From contig JAHEFI010000048.1 in the NCBI GenBank assembly GCA_024640255.1, forward strand, positions 44,063-108,062: a stretch of 64,000 nucleotides of DNA, given 5' to 3'. Below, in pieces: positions 55,194-64,000 of the stretch. Under the pieces are notes generated by a model. It saw nothing but the letters and a program-made list of their open reading frames with translations. It searched no databases and was not told the DNA's origin. The number at the start of each line of letters is the position of its first letter. The first letter of the stretch is position 1. This DNA comes from Bacteroidota bacterium. Its GTDB lineage: Bacteria; Bacteroidota; Bacteroidia; Chitinophagales; Chitinophagaceae. The translations under genes were made by a program, and so were the position numbers.

Positions 55194-56372
55194 ATGAAAA
55201 AGATACTAACCCATTTAAGCTTCTATGTTCTATTAGCCATCGTAGCCGGTGTTATTCTTGGAATGTTTGCGCCAAGCCAAGCTGTAAAATTAGAACCCTT
55301 AGCAAAAGGCTTTATTAACTTGATTAAACTTTTTACCTATCCAATAATTTTCTTGACTGTATCACTGGGTATTGCGAGTATGGGTAGTTTAAAAAAAGTG
55401 GGTAGAATTGGCTTTAGTTCTTTAGTATATTTTGAAATTGTAAGTACCCTTTCTTTAGCCATTGGAGTTATAGTAGCACTTATTGTACAACCTGGTCATA
55501 TTAACAAAGAAGGATTACAAATGCAAGACCCTTCAAAATACACCCAATCCACCGAATTTCATTTATGGCCAATTATCAAAGACAATACCAATTTGCAAAT
55601 TTTAATACTAGCCATTTTAGTTGGATTTGTTTTGAACTTTTTACAAAAGAAAGAAACCTATATACATGCCTTAGGTAAAATAACTCATTTTGTTTTTGCT
55701 GCATTAAAATGGGTGATGTACTTAGCACCATTAGGCGCATTGGGTGGCATGTCTTATGCTATTGGAAAATATGGATTAAAAACATTAATCCCATTGGGTA
55801 AATTAATGGGCACCATGTATATCACTATGGCCTTATTTATTTTCTTGATTCTTGGGGGTATATTAAAATATTTCAATTTATCTATTTGGGGATTATTAAA
55901 ACATATCAAAGAAGAATTATTAATTGTATTCGGTACTTCTTCTTCTGAGCCAGCCATGCCATCTTTAATGAATAAATTAGAGCATATTGGTTGTTCTAAA
56001 TCTGTAGTGGGTTTAGTGGTACCCACTGGATATTCTTTTAATTTAGATGGCACTTCCATTTACTTATCCATGGCAGTCATCTTTATTGCACAATTGTACA
56101 ATGTACCTTTAACTGTTACTGAAATGATCACCATGATATTGATTCTAATGCTTACTTCAAAAGGAGCAGCTGGAGTTACTGGAAGTGGTTTTATTGTATT
56201 AGCAAGCACTTTAGCTACGCTGCAAAAAATTCCTATTGAAGGATTGGCTTTCTTATTGGGTGTAGATAAATTCATGAGCGAAGCAAGAGCCATTACCAAT
56301 ATCATTGGAAATAGTGTTGCCACAATTGTGATTGCTAAAACCGAAGGAGAGACTATTAAAATTCCCGAATAA
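55194..56372 (+). CDS. Dicarboxylate/amino acid:cation symporter (DAACS family)
   Basis: A 392-residue inner-membrane carrier of the GltP/DctA family for glutamate, aspartate or C4-dicarboxylates with Na+ or H+. Hairpin 1 carries the serine-rich FGTSSSEPAMPSL; helix 7 has YSFNLDGTSIYLS; hairpin 2 has KGAAGVTGSGFIVL; and helix 8 has the substrate region FMSEARAITNIIGNSVA. The start is close behind a palindrome shared with divergent gcdH. The stop is one base from the convergent pyrF stop. Confidence 0.94.
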   Translation: MKKILTHLSFYVLLAIVAGVILGMFAPSQAVKLEPLAKGFINLIKLFTYPIIFLTVSLGIASMGSLKKVGRIGFSSLVYFEIVSTLSLAIGVIVALIVQPGHINKEGLQMQDPSKYTQSTEFHLWPIIKDNTNLQILILAILVGFVLNFLQKKETYIHALGKITHFVFAALKWVMYLAPLGALGGMSYAIGKYGLKTLIPLGKLMGTMYITMALFIFLILGGILKYFNLSIWGLLKHIKEELLIVFGTSSSEPAMPSLMNKLEHIGCSKSVVGLVVPTGYSFNLDGTSIYLSMAVIFIAQLYNVPLTVTEMITMILILMLTSKGAAGVTGSGFIVLASTLATLQKIPIEGLAFLLGVDKFMSEARAITNIIGNSVATIVIAKTEGETIKIPE

Positions 56373-56373
56373 T

Positions 56374-57180
56374 CTAGCTTAAAAGGGCTTTCATTTCAGC
56401 TGCGTATTGTTTAGCTTGTTTAGCTGCTTCTTCTGCAAAGTTTTCTTGACTACTTGCAAAAATAATAGCACGACTTGCATTGACTAATAAACCGGTGTCT
56501 TGATTTTTGCCATACTTAGTTACTTCTTCTAAACTTCCTCCCTGCGCACCTACTCCTGGTACTAATAAAAAGTGATTAGGAATTATTTTTCTGATACCTA
56601 CAAAATCTTCAGGCTTGGTAGCTCCCACTACAAACATTAATTGTTCTGGATTAGACCAACTTGCCACTTGTTCAATAACCGATTCAAATAAGTATTGTCC
56701 GTTGTCTAATTTTTGTTGTTCAAAATTAGCACTACCTGCGTTAGAAGTTAAACCCAAAACAATCGTAAACTTATTAGAATATGCTAAGAAAGGCTCAATA
56801 CTGTCTTTACCCATATAAGGAGCTACTGTAATCGCATCAAAAGGTAGCACTTCAAAAAATGTCTTAGCATATTGCGCAGAAGTATTTCCAATATCTCCTC
56901 TCTTGGCATCTGCAATAGTAAAATGTGTGGAAGGGATATGCGCTAAAGTTGCTTCCATTGCTTCCCATCCTGCCAAACCTTGTGACTCATAAAAAGCAGT
57001 ATTAATTTTATAGCTAACACAATAATCAGCTGTAGCGTCAATAATCGCTTTATTAAAAGCAATTACTCCTTCTTTATTTTTTGGAAGATGTGCGGGCAAT
57101 TTCTCTATGTCGGTATCTAAACCAACACATAAATAAGATTGCTTTGCTTTAATTTGTTCAACTAAAAATTGCTTTGTCAT
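56374..57180 (-). CDS. pyrF: Orotidine 5'-phosphate decarboxylase PyrF, type 2
   Basis: A 268-residue enzyme for the last step of UMP synthesis. The N-terminal LCVGLDTDIEKLP and the catalytic DAKRGDIGNTSAQYA identify the longer type 2 subfamily; the phosphate-gripping VPGVGAQGGSLEEV and NASRAIIFAS follow. It lies 6 bases after the GH13 gene on the same strand. No terminator separates it from the convergent symporter gene. Confidence 0.96.
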   Translation of the reverse strand: MTKQFLVEQIKAKQSYLCVGLDTDIEKLPAHLPKNKEGVIAFNKAIIDATADYCVSYKINTAFYESQGLAGWEAMEATLAHIPSTHFTIADAKRGDIGNTSAQYAKTFFEVLPFDAITVAPYMGKDSIEPFLAYSNKFTIVLGLTSNAGSANFEQQKLDNGQYLFESVIEQVASWSNPEQLMFVVGATKPEDFVGIRKIIPNHFLLVPGVGAQGGSLEEVTKYGKNQDTGLLVNASRAIIFASSQENFAEEAAKQAKQYAAEMKALLS

Positions 57181-57186
57181 ACTATA

Positions 57187-58512
57187 TTATTTATTAACAC
57201 CCTTCTTTACAAATACCTTATAACCCCATGCAGGTAATTGAAGTTGATGAATATCTTTTACTAACTCTTTTGAGAAAATTTCTTGATAGCCTTCTTTTAA
57301 ATCTGTACCACTCACAATTACTTCATGCGCATTTGCTGAAAGGTTCAGCACTATAACTACTTTGTCATTTCCATTGGTTCTTTCATAAGCCATAACCTGT
57401 GCAGGATGGTCAACCCATAATCTTTTGAAACTAGCATTATCTGCAAAAGCGGTATTGCTTTTTCTTAAATGCAAAAGCGTGCTATAAAATGCTGCTCTCT
57501 GGTATTTGCCAAATTCAATAGGGTCTTTTTCAAAAAATGCAATAGGTCTTAAAACAGGTTCTTCTTGACCACTATAAATTAATGGCATGGTTCTGTTATA
57601 AGTCTGAGTAAGTATTGCAAATGGTGCATGAATACTGCCTGGCATGGTAGCATAGTCTGCTTTATTCCAAGAGTTCTCGTCATGATTACTTGTAAAATAT
57701 AATCTCTGAGCTCCTTTCATAAAATCGGCATCAATTTTATTTAATACCGTATCTAAAGAAAGCACTGTTTTCTTTCCAGCAGCAATATCATTCATTACAT
57801 GAAACTCTGTCCAACTATAGGTCGCATCAAAACCAGTTTCATGTAATTTAGGATCATCCGCTTCTGCTAAAAAATATAGATCTCTAATTTGCTTTAAAGC
57901 AGGGATACATTTATTCCAGAAACTATATGGAACACCCCAAGCAACATCAATCCTAAAACCATCAATCTTAGTTGCTTTTAACCAATACTTCATGGTATTG
58001 ATCATACTATCTTGCATCACTAAATTGCTATAATTTAATTCTCTTGTATCCGACCAATCCGCTGTGTATATAGCTTTACCATTGGCATCTCTTTCATGAA
58101 AATCTGGATGTGTGGTTAACCAAGGATGATCTGCGCCGGAGTGATTAGGCACATAGTCTATTAAAACTTTCATGCCCAATGCATGTGCTTGATCTACCAC
58201 TTTATTAAAATCTGATAAGGTTCCAAATTCTTTATTAATATCTGTATAACTCGCAACTGAATAATAAGATCCTAATGTTCCTTTTCTATCTACTTTGGAA
58301 ATGGGCTGAATAGGCATAAACCAAATTGTTTGCACCCCCATTTTTTGTAATCTAGGCAAATGTTTTGCAAAGGCTTTGAAAGTACCTTCTTTGGTATATT
58401 GGCGAATATTTACCTCATAAATATTACCCTGATTCATAAAACTTGGATGGCTTTGTTGTGCATTACTATTCAAACACACCCATAAACCAGCCACTAAAAA
58501 AAGATATTTCAT
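57187..58512 (-). CDS. Secreted GH13 alpha-amylase-family enzyme
   Basis: A 441-residue exported glycoside hydrolase from the ATG at 58512 (MKYLFLVAGLWVCLNSNAQ signal peptide); the longer frame begins with a TTG. Conserved GH13 regions: YVPNHSGADHPW (region I), IDGFRIDVAWG with the nucleophile Asp (II), YFLAEADDP with the acid/base Glu (III), and YFTSNHDENSW (IV). The barrel is followed by a short beta domain. It degrades alpha-glucans such as starch in the periplasm or outside; the exact specificity is not fixed by the motifs. pyrF follows after 6 bases. Confidence 0.92.
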   Translation of the reverse strand: MKYLFLVAGLWVCLNSNAQQSHPSFMNQGNIYEVNIRQYTKEGTFKAFAKHLPRLQKMGVQTIWFMPIQPISKVDRKGTLGSYYSVASYTDINKEFGTLSDFNKVVDQAHALGMKVLIDYVPNHSGADHPWLTTHPDFHERDANGKAIYTADWSDTRELNYSNLVMQDSMINTMKYWLKATKIDGFRIDVAWGVPYSFWNKCIPALKQIRDLYFLAEADDPKLHETGFDATYSWTEFHVMNDIAAGKKTVLSLDTVLNKIDADFMKGAQRLYFTSNHDENSWNKADYATMPGSIHAPFAILTQTYNRTMPLIYSGQEEPVLRPIAFFEKDPIEFGKYQRAAFYSTLLHLRKSNTAFADNASFKRLWVDHPAQVMAYERTNGNDKVVIVLNLSANAHEVIVSGTDLKEGYQEIFSKELVKDIHQLQLPAWGYKVFVKKGVNK

Positions 58513-58562
58513 AAGGAGTACTTTAGGGCTCAAATTTACTACCTAATGATGTAACTTTGGGT

Positions 58563-58970
58563 ATGTTTAAGAAAATACCTTTATTTTTTATCCTTGCTTC
58601 CCTATTGTTTAGTTGCCATAGTGGAGAAGATTTTGAAAAAGCAGTTGATCCATTGGAAGGTGGCAGAAATTTTATTGAAAACCTTTTACAGGGGGATATC
58701 AAAAAAGCCCATTTTTACATGATCAATGACCCTCAAAATGAGACTTATTTTAAAAAAATGTCAGACAACTATTTTAGTTTGGATAAAGAAGGTAGACAAC
58801 AATTAAGACAGGCTTCCATTCAAATTAATGAAGTAAGTGCTATAGATAGCTCCACCACCATTATTTATTACCAAACATCTAATGATACCAGCGCTAGGAA
58901 ATTGAAAGTTATTCAAACGCCTGCCGGCTGGAAAGTGGACCTTAAATTTTCTTATGGCCCCAATTTATAA
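58563..58970 (+). CDS. Small lipoprotein of unknown function
   Basis: A 135-residue protein from the ATG at 58563 (a TTG lies two codons upstream). MFKKIPLFFILASLLFSC is a lipoprotein signal with the lipidated cysteine at residue 18. The mature part (NFIENLLQGDIKKAHFYMI, then a strand-rich half ending GWKVDLKFSYG) resembles NTF2-like/DUF4878 lipoproteins. The role is unknown. It is divergent from the GH13 gene. Confidence 0.77.
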   Translation: MFKKIPLFFILASLLFSCHSGEDFEKAVDPLEGGRNFIENLLQGDIKKAHFYMINDPQNETYFKKMSDNYFSLDKEGRQQLRQASIQINEVSAIDSSTTIIYYQTSNDTSARKLKVIQTPAGWKVDLKFSYGPNL

Positions 58971-58986
58971 GAATCGATAAAATATG

Positions 58987-58994
58987 TATATTTG
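58987..58994 (+). promoter_or_regulatory. Candidate -7 element of the 52-residue gene
   Basis: TATATTTG matches TAnnTTTG and lies 29 bases before the ATG at 59024. No TTG is present at the proper upstream distance. Confidence 0.45.
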
Positions 58995-59023
58995 CACCAT
59001 CAAAATAAATAACTAATAATAAA

Positions 59024-59182
59024 ATGACAATGGAAGCACAAGACAATACCAAAAAATACTGGGCATTATGTTTTACATGGTTAGCCATAATGATCACTTT
59101 AATGTTTGTATATAGAGAGTTCTTTTGGTTAGCACTTCCAGGAACAGTTACTTATTTTGCAAAAGCAATGAAACTATTCTAA
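59024..59182 (+). CDS. Small membrane protein, 52 residues
   Basis: A short frame with ATG at 59024 and TAA at 59180-59182: a polar N-terminus (MTMEAQDNTKKYW) followed by two hydrophobic segments (ALCFTWLAIMITLMFVY and FFWLALPGTVTYFA) and a short basic end. It has a -7 box upstream and a strong terminator directly after it, so it looks like an independent gene. No family is recognised. Confidence 0.65.
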   Translation: MTMEAQDNTKKYWALCFTWLAIMITLMFVYREFFWLALPGTVTYFAKAMKLF

Positions 59183-59197
59183 GAAATTCTATAGTAT

Positions 59198-59231
59198 AAA
59201 AAAAGCCTCTCAAAATTGAGAGGCTTTTTTT
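59198..59231. terminator. Bidirectional terminator between the small gene and the serine hydrolase gene
   Basis: Seven A plus GCCTCTCA (59198-59212) pairs with TGAGAGGC plus seven T (59217-59231) with a 4-base loop. It serves both strands and touches the stop codon of the convergent gene. Confidence 0.9.
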
Positions 59232-60378
59232 ATTTCAGTACCGCCAATGCGGCATCCAAATAAGAATAAATTTCGGGTTGATGATGATGAATAGGTTTGA
59301 TTGGTTTCGTCTCCCCTAATCTAACCACCACAGCATTCTTCTCTTTAATAGCAAAAACATATTGTCCAAACAAGCCATTTTGAAAAGGAATAATCATTCC
59401 CTTGTGTTGAATTATCCAATATTGGTAACCATAATAATCCACTGCATTATCTGATTCTGTTCTGTCTTTTAAATAAGTGGCAGGTGATGTAGCTTTTAAT
59501 ACATAATTAGAATCTACAATTTGCTTACCACCCCAAGCACCTTTATTTAATATTAATTGCCCAAATCTAGCATAGTCTCTTGCTACCCCATTAAAACAAC
59601 AAAAAGCTTTCTCATGTTGTTGATCTCCATCTAATAACCAAAGTGCATTGGCTTCTGCACCCATTGGTTGTAAAAATCTTTCAGATACTAAATGAGAAAT
59701 ATTGTCACCAAAAGCTTTTTCAACAACTAAACCTAATACCTGTGTATCTCCACTTCTGTATTCCCAATAAGTACCAGCAGGCTCTTTAGCTTCCATTTTG
59801 TTCACCATGTATTCCTCATTGTCCCCATAATAACCATAGGCGTTCATACTAAAATAACTCTTATCGGATTCTTTATAATTAGTGCCAGAACTCATGGTTA
59901 ATAAATCCACTATTCTAACCTTACTTAAATTGCCTTCTTTAAAATGAGGCACATAATTACCTACAGGTTCTTCTAAAGATTTTATTTTACCTTCTTGTAA
60001 TGCAATTCCAATTAACAAGGAAATAATACTTTTTGCAGCAGAAAAAGATCCACTCAAGGTTTTTGAATTGTATCCATCAAAATATTTTTCATACACAATT
60101 TTGCCATTTTGTATCACTAAAAATGCGTGGGTATCATTAGAATCTAAAGCCAACATTAAAGTGTCTGGTAATTCGGTTTTATTATACGCACTATCCAAAG
60201 GCCAGAATTGAGGCGCTTCAGCTGCTTTCACTAATCTTGTTGGATGGGTCTTATAATCATGAATGGAATGCTTTCCCCATTTTGCGAAGTTTCTTAAATG
60301 TGCAAAAGGAGGCGTATAAGCCAGCCCAATGGTGATCACCACTAACACTATAAAGCCGTAGAATAATTTCTTGATCAT
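59230..60378 (-). CDS. Serine hydrolase of the beta-lactamase/class C family
   Basis: A 382-residue membrane-anchored or exported protein from the ATG at 60378 (MIKKLFYGFIVLVVITIGLAY helix). The SxxK motif is SAAK in LSGSFSAAKSIISLLIG, and the second motif is YRS in YWEYRSGDTQVLGLV (Y-x-S in place of Y-x-N). Such proteins act as penicillin-binding carboxypeptidases, esterases or unknown amidases; antibiotic resistance should not be assumed. It lies alone, divergent from the nitroreductase gene. Confidence 0.87.
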   Translation of the reverse strand: MIKKLFYGFIVLVVITIGLAYTPPFAHLRNFAKWGKHSIHDYKTHPTRLVKAAEAPQFWPLDSAYNKTELPDTLMLALDSNDTHAFLVIQNGKIVYEKYFDGYNSKTLSGSFSAAKSIISLLIGIALQEGKIKSLEEPVGNYVPHFKEGNLSKVRIVDLLTMSSGTNYKESDKSYFSMNAYGYYGDNEEYMVNKMEAKEPAGTYWEYRSGDTQVLGLVVEKAFGDNISHLVSERFLQPMGAEANALWLLDGDQQHEKAFCCFNGVARDYARFGQLILNKGAWGGKQIVDSNYVLKATSPATYLKDRTESDNAVDYYGYQYWIIQHKGMIIPFQNGLFGQYVFAIKEKNAVVVRLGETKPIKPIHHHQPEIYSYLDAALAVLK

Positions 60379-60464
60379 AAACGAGTTATTTGATTTCTTA
60401 TTAAACAACAATTCTTACTTTTAATTGTTTAGAACAATAAGGATTACCTAAATTAAAATATTAT

Positions 60465-61190
60465 ATGTCATTATCTCAATCATTTGATGAAATTGTTGAA
60501 AAAAGAAGGTCTAATAGAAAATTTGACCCCAATGTGGAAGTGCCAGACGAAGTGATTAAAAAAAGTTTAGAGCGCGCTATTCTATCTCCCAATAGTAGTA
60601 ATATGCAATTATGGGAATTTTATTGGATTAAAGACCCCGCATTACAAAAAGACTTTCATGAGTATTGTTTAAATCAAAATGCTGCCAGAACAGCTAAGCA
60701 ATTAGTGGTATTTGTTACAAGACAAGACCATTGGAAGAAAAGAGTGCAATGGCATTTAGATATTATTAAGAAAGGGGTTACAGGCGAAACTACGCCCAAT
60801 CAAGATAAATTAATGACCTACTACGGCAAATTAATGCCACTGGCCTATGGTACAGACCAATTTGGTTTTTTAAGTTTAATTAGAAGAACCTTGAGTTCTT
60901 TAATTGGTGCATTCAGACCCATGACAAGAATGAAAGGCAGAGCTGATCAAAGAATTACAGTTCATAAATCTTGCGCTTTGGCTGCACAAACATTTATGCT
61001 ATCTATTGCAGCGGAAGGATTTGAATCCTGTCCAATGGAAGGATTTGATGCGGTAAGAGTAAAGAAAGCATTAAATCTTCCTGAAATGGCAGAAGTGAAT
61101 ATGATTATTAGCGTGGGCAAGGGAACCGAAGCGGGTATCTGGGGCGAAAGACACAGAGTACCCTATGAAGATGTGGTAATTGTAAAATAA
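60465..61190 (+). CDS. Nitroreductase-family protein
   Basis: A 241-residue FMN protein of the nitroreductase superfamily. The FMN-binding start is EKRRSNRKFDP; LSPNSSNMQLWEF is typical, and AAEGFESCPMEGFDAVRVKKAL carries the late motif. A segment around residues 125-160 with LRSS-like positively charged residues is longer than in short members. The substrate is unknown; such enzymes reduce nitro compounds or quinones with NAD(P)H. Its gene has no close partner on the same strand. Confidence 0.9.
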   Translation: MSLSQSFDEIVEKRRSNRKFDPNVEVPDEVIKKSLERAILSPNSSNMQLWEFYWIKDPALQKDFHEYCLNQNAARTAKQLVVFVTRQDHWKKRVQWHLDIIKKGVTGETTPNQDKLMTYYGKLMPLAYGTDQFGFLSLIRRTLSSLIGAFRPMTRMKGRADQRITVHKSCALAAQTFMLSIAAEGFESCPMEGFDAVRVKKALNLPEMAEVNMIISVGKGTEAGIWGERHRVPYEDVVIVK

Positions 61191-61257
61191 ATACACAAAA
61201 AGATCAATTAGTTGCAAGAAGAATACTAATTTGATGCACTTAAATTAATGATAGAAT

Positions 61258-63813
61258 ATGAAAAAACTGTTATTTGTAATGATTGCGCTACCGATTGGAT
61301 TAATATCGAATGCGCAAAAACCAACTCCCCCTGCAAGTCCTGAAAAAACGGATTCTGCAAAAGCAGCCCCTAAAAAACCTAGTTTAGCTGACAAAACAAA
61401 AGGTCAAACTAAAAATGCTGGTTTATTTACTTTGTATCAAGACACTGCAACAGGTTCTGTACAATTATATATTCGTAAGGATCAATTATGTAAAGAATTT
61501 ATTTACCAAAGTTTCTCTATAAGCGGCCCTACTACTTTATTCTTGAATCAAAGTATGCACCGCACTAACTTAGTATTTAAAATTAAAAAGGCTTATGATA
61601 AATTAGAATTTGCCATTGTTAATACTGGTTTGTATTATGATAAAAACAACCCTATTAGCAAAACTGCAGAGGTAGATAAACCTGAAGCGATATTCTTTTC
61701 AGACAAATACACTATTGAAGATTCTTTAGGTTATTTAATAAGTGCGGATGGTTTATTCTTAAGTGAAAAATTAGATGCAGTTAAGCCTAATATGCCTCCA
61801 GGACCAATGACTTCTATGATATTCAATTTAGGTATGTTAAACCCAAGCAAATCTAAATATGCTCAATTGAGATCATTTACTGACAATACTGATGTAGTGG
61901 TAGATTTATCTTATGACAATCCAAATATATTAGCTAGTGGTGGTGCAGATATCGCTGACCCTCGTTATGTAAGAGTTAGAATGCAACATAGTTTTATTGC
62001 TATGCCTAACAACAATTTTGTTCCAAGAAAAGATGATCCAAGAATTGGTTATTTCATGGAAGAAGTGAATGATCAAACAAGTATTAGCCCTACTCCTTAT
62101 AAAGACATGATTCATAGATGGCATCTTGTGAAAAAAGATCCTACAGCTGCCATTAGCGACCCTGTTGAACCATTAGTGTATTGGATTGAAAACACAACTC
62201 CATTAGAATATAGACAAGCTATTTTTGATGCAGGTACAAGATGGAATGAAGCATTTGAGAAAGCAGGATTTTCTAATGCTGTAATCATGAAGATCATGCC
62301 AGATACTGCAAAATGGGATCCAGCAGATATTCATTATAATGTAATTAGATGGGTAGCTTCTTCACAACCATCCTATGGTGCTATTGGACCAAGTTTTGTA
62401 AACCCAAGAACTGGACAAATTTTAGGTACGGATATTACCGTTGAGTGGTATTCTGGTAGTGCCACCCCCATTAATGATGAATTATTTAATGGCGCTTCAT
62501 ACAATAACCAATACTTACAAATACCACATTTGAATACAAAAGACTATTGTAATCTTGCTAATGAATTAAAAGCACAATACACTGCTGGTTTAACCACATT
62601 AGAATTAAATGGCGCAAGTGAAAGTGAAATTAAAGAAATGCACAAGCAATTCTTAAATTACTTAATCATGCATGAAATGGGTCATACTTTAGGATTGAAC
62701 CACAATATGAAGAGTAGCCAAATGTTATCTCCTGCTGAAGTTAACAATACAGCTATAACACATAAAATTGGTTTAATGGGTTCTGTGATGGACTACCCTG
62801 CTATTAATATTGCTTTAGACAAATCAAAGCAAGGTGATTATTATACTACCAAGGCTGGACCTTATGATCTATGGGCTATTGAATATGGATATACTCCATT
62901 CAAACCAGAAGAGGAAGAAGCAGGTTTAGCAAAAATTGCTGCTAGAAGTACTGATCCAAAATTAGCTTTCGGAAATGATGGTGATGATATGAGAGCTCCA
63001 GGTTCAGGTATTGATCCAAGAGTGAATGTGAATGATTTCACGAACGATGCTGTTGGATATGCAGAAGAGCGCTTTAAAATTGTAAACAATTTAATGGGCA
63101 AATTGGTAAGTAAATATTCAAAACCAGGAAAATCTTATGCTGAATTAAGAGCTAGATATGGTAGCTTATTATCTCAAAGAAGAAATATGATTACTGCTGC
63201 AAGTAGATATATTGGTGGTATTTATGTTGACAGATCTTTCCCTGAACAAAAATCAGCGACAAAACCTTATACGCCTGTGCCATTAGCTATTCAAAAGAAA
63301 GCAATGACCACTTTAGGTAAATATGTTTTTGCTCCAAATGCATATGAAGCAGATGCGCAAGTATTCCCTTATTTGCAATTACAAAGAAGAGGTTTTAACC
63401 AGGGAAGAGGAGAAGATTTTAAAGTAACAGCCAACTTAAATGCATTATCTACTAGTGCTTTAGATCAGATTTTACACCCTAATACATTACAAAGAATTAC
63501 CAATGCTAGATTATATGGTAATGAATATAGTGTTGCTGATGTAATGAATGATTTAGTAAAACAAATCTTTGATGCAGATATCAATTCAAATGTAAATGTG
63601 TATAGACAATATTTACAAACATCCTTTGTGAAATCTGCTGGCCAATTATTAGCAGATAATTCACCATTGGATAATGTTTCTAAATCTGCTACTTATTATA
63701 CTTTAAAGAAACTTCGTACCAAACTTGCAAATGCAGTGAGTACAAATGAAGAAACCAAAGCACATAGAGCTGCTTTGATTTTCTCTATTGACAAATCTTT
63801 AAAAGTTGATTAA
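61258..63813 (+). CDS. Large zinc-dependent metalloprotease (metzincin-like, DUF5117 type)
   Basis: An 851-residue exported protein with a signal peptide ending SNAQ (residues 17-20). A long N-terminal beta-rich part (about 50-310, DUF5117/DUF5118-like) precedes the protease domain. The zinc motif is H472-E473-xx-H476-xxxxx-H482 (MHEMGHTLGLNHN), and the Met-turn-like segment LMGSVMDYPA lies about 35 residues later, as in metzincins. The C-terminal 250 residues are mostly helical. This type is frequent in Bacteroidota; the substrate is unknown. It ends in a shared terminator with tmRNA. Confidence 0.9.
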   Translation: MKKLLFVMIALPIGLISNAQKPTPPASPEKTDSAKAAPKKPSLADKTKGQTKNAGLFTLYQDTATGSVQLYIRKDQLCKEFIYQSFSISGPTTLFLNQSMHRTNLVFKIKKAYDKLEFAIVNTGLYYDKNNPISKTAEVDKPEAIFFSDKYTIEDSLGYLISADGLFLSEKLDAVKPNMPPGPMTSMIFNLGMLNPSKSKYAQLRSFTDNTDVVVDLSYDNPNILASGGADIADPRYVRVRMQHSFIAMPNNNFVPRKDDPRIGYFMEEVNDQTSISPTPYKDMIHRWHLVKKDPTAAISDPVEPLVYWIENTTPLEYRQAIFDAGTRWNEAFEKAGFSNAVIMKIMPDTAKWDPADIHYNVIRWVASSQPSYGAIGPSFVNPRTGQILGTDITVEWYSGSATPINDELFNGASYNNQYLQIPHLNTKDYCNLANELKAQYTAGLTTLELNGASESEIKEMHKQFLNYLIMHEMGHTLGLNHNMKSSQMLSPAEVNNTAITHKIGLMGSVMDYPAINIALDKSKQGDYYTTKAGPYDLWAIEYGYTPFKPEEEEAGLAKIAARSTDPKLAFGNDGDDMRAPGSGIDPRVNVNDFTNDAVGYAEERFKIVNNLMGKLVSKYSKPGKSYAELRARYGSLLSQRRNMITAASRYIGGIYVDRSFPEQKSATKPYTPVPLAIQKKAMTTLGKYVFAPNAYEADAQVFPYLQLQRRGFNQGRGEDFKVTANLNALSTSALDQILHPNTLQRITNARLYGNEYSVADVMNDLVKQIFDADINSNVNVYRQYLQTSFVKSAGQLLADNSPLDNVSKSATYYTLKKLRTKLANAVSTNEETKAHRAALIFSIDKSLKVD

Positions 63814-63834
63814 TTTTTAACAACATCTCGAAAT

Positions 63835-63871
63835 AAAAAAATCCCTCTCGTTATTGCGAGAGGGATTTTTT
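63835..63871. terminator. Bidirectional terminator of the protease gene and tmRNA
   Basis: A-rich plus TCCCTCTCG (63835-63850) pairs with CGAGAGGGA plus T-run (63857-63871) across a 6-base loop. It can end transcription on both strands. Confidence 0.9.
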
Positions 63872-63878
63872 GTTTCTG

Positions 63879-64000
63879 TGGAGTCGAGGGGAGTCGAACC
63901 CCTGTCCAAACAATGTTACCATTGGTCTTCTACATGCTTATTGTATTATTATTTGTCGGCAGTCTTCAGGAAAAACACAAACCAAAAAACCGCTTAGCTG
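63879..64000 (-). ncRNA. ssrA: tmRNA (SsrA RNA), 3' part, continuing beyond the window
   Basis: Read on the minus strand, the end of the window gives the 3' half of the tRNA-like domain: a T arm GGACAGGGGTTCGACTCCCC followed by the acceptor strand ending GACTCCA at 63879, with CCA not encoded (CAG follows). The upstream segment AAGCATGTAGAA is a conserved tmRNA helix strand. tmRNA rescues ribosomes stalled on broken mRNAs by adding a degradation tag. The tag reading frame and the 5' end lie outside the window. Confidence 0.93.

Noticed and set aside
58552..58559. TAACTTTG just before the small lipoprotein gene, a perfect -7 consensus
   Set aside because: It lies only 3 bases before the ATG at 58563, so transcription would begin at or inside the gene, and no TTG is found upstream.
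59230..60378. Possible beta-lactamase resistance gene
   Set aside because: The SxxK and YxS motifs are shared by esterases and peptidases of the class C fold; nothing in the context points to antibiotic hydrolysis.
63879..63930. A tRNA-like T arm at the right edge
   Set aside because: The upstream AAGCATGTAGAA segment and the missing anticodon arm show it is tmRNA and not a tRNA.
1..64000. Mobile elements, prophage, CRISPR arrays, defence islands, sigma54 -24/-12 promoters
   Set aside because: No transposase, integrase, phage structural gene, regular spaced repeat, toxin-antitoxin or nuclease-helicase cluster was seen, and no TGGC-N8-TTGC type promoter was recognised by eye in the gaps.

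Overview
This window reads as chromosome from a low-GC member of the Bacteroidota, most likely the family Chitinophagaceae. The evidence is: Bacteroidota-type promoters (TTG, about 21 bases, TAnnTTTG) instead of sigma70 boxes with Shine-Dalgarno sites; several TTG starts; an NADP-isocitrate dehydrogenase of the eukaryote-like type; DUF4294, DUF3078 and two-component-propeller families; a CcmE with a CxxxY motif; a PafA-type phosphatase; a probable serine palmitoyltransferase-like enzyme; and an isolated type IX secretion (T9SS) tail-like domain. No insertion sequence, phage gene, CRISPR array, tRNA or rRNA was found. Nearly all of the window is ordinary chromosomal core, densely packed, and no gap between genes exceeds 300 bases.

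Layout. 1-6.1 kb: a cut-off secreted protein, a propeller-type sensor kinase overlapping a LuxR-type response regulator, and a secreted GH20 hexosaminidase, all on the minus strand. 6.2-10.7 kb: an orphan T9SS-like domain, rlmH and a rhomboid protease face tilS and glnS. 10.7-14.2 kb: ccmE, a ccmF-like gene and a DUF4294 gene form a cytochrome c maturation operon. 14.3-19.9 kb: a plus-strand run of a membrane protein, a radical SAM enzyme, two transporters, a TonB-like protein and folC. 20-23.4 kb: a YfiT-like protein, an ABC ATPase, purK and a DUF3078 protein. 23.5-29.9 kb: miaB, a sigma54-type AAA+ regulator, lptE, a TPR-like protein, secG, mltG and a BrkB-family protein, an envelope-centred run. 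29.9-39.5 kb: the alpha-oxoamine synthase, a PafA phosphatase, icd, an Nramp-USP fusion, a lipoprotein, a glucan phosphorylase-like enzyme and ubiX. 39.6-53.9 kb: clpC, a STAS-like protein, dnaG, a YdeI-like protein, plsY, prmA, pnp, rpsO, a lolA-like gene, ftsK, a DUF423 protein and aroK. 53.9-64 kb: a glutaryl-CoA dehydrogenase-like enzyme, a DAACS symporter, pyrF, a GH13 enzyme, two small genes, a serine hydrolase, a nitroreductase-family protein, a large metzincin-like protease and the 3' part of tmRNA.

I found no convincing wholly new multi-gene system. The observations most worth following are: a family of intergenic hairpins sharing the arm GAGTCTCCC; a shared TAGAAT/TTAATTCTAA motif near the sensor-regulator pair; a phosphorylase-like enzyme whose PLP lysine position is threonine; the Nramp transporter fused to a universal stress domain; a palindrome overlapping the gcdH promoter region; a small cluster of DnaA-box-like sites; and hairpins flanking rpsO upstream of pnp.
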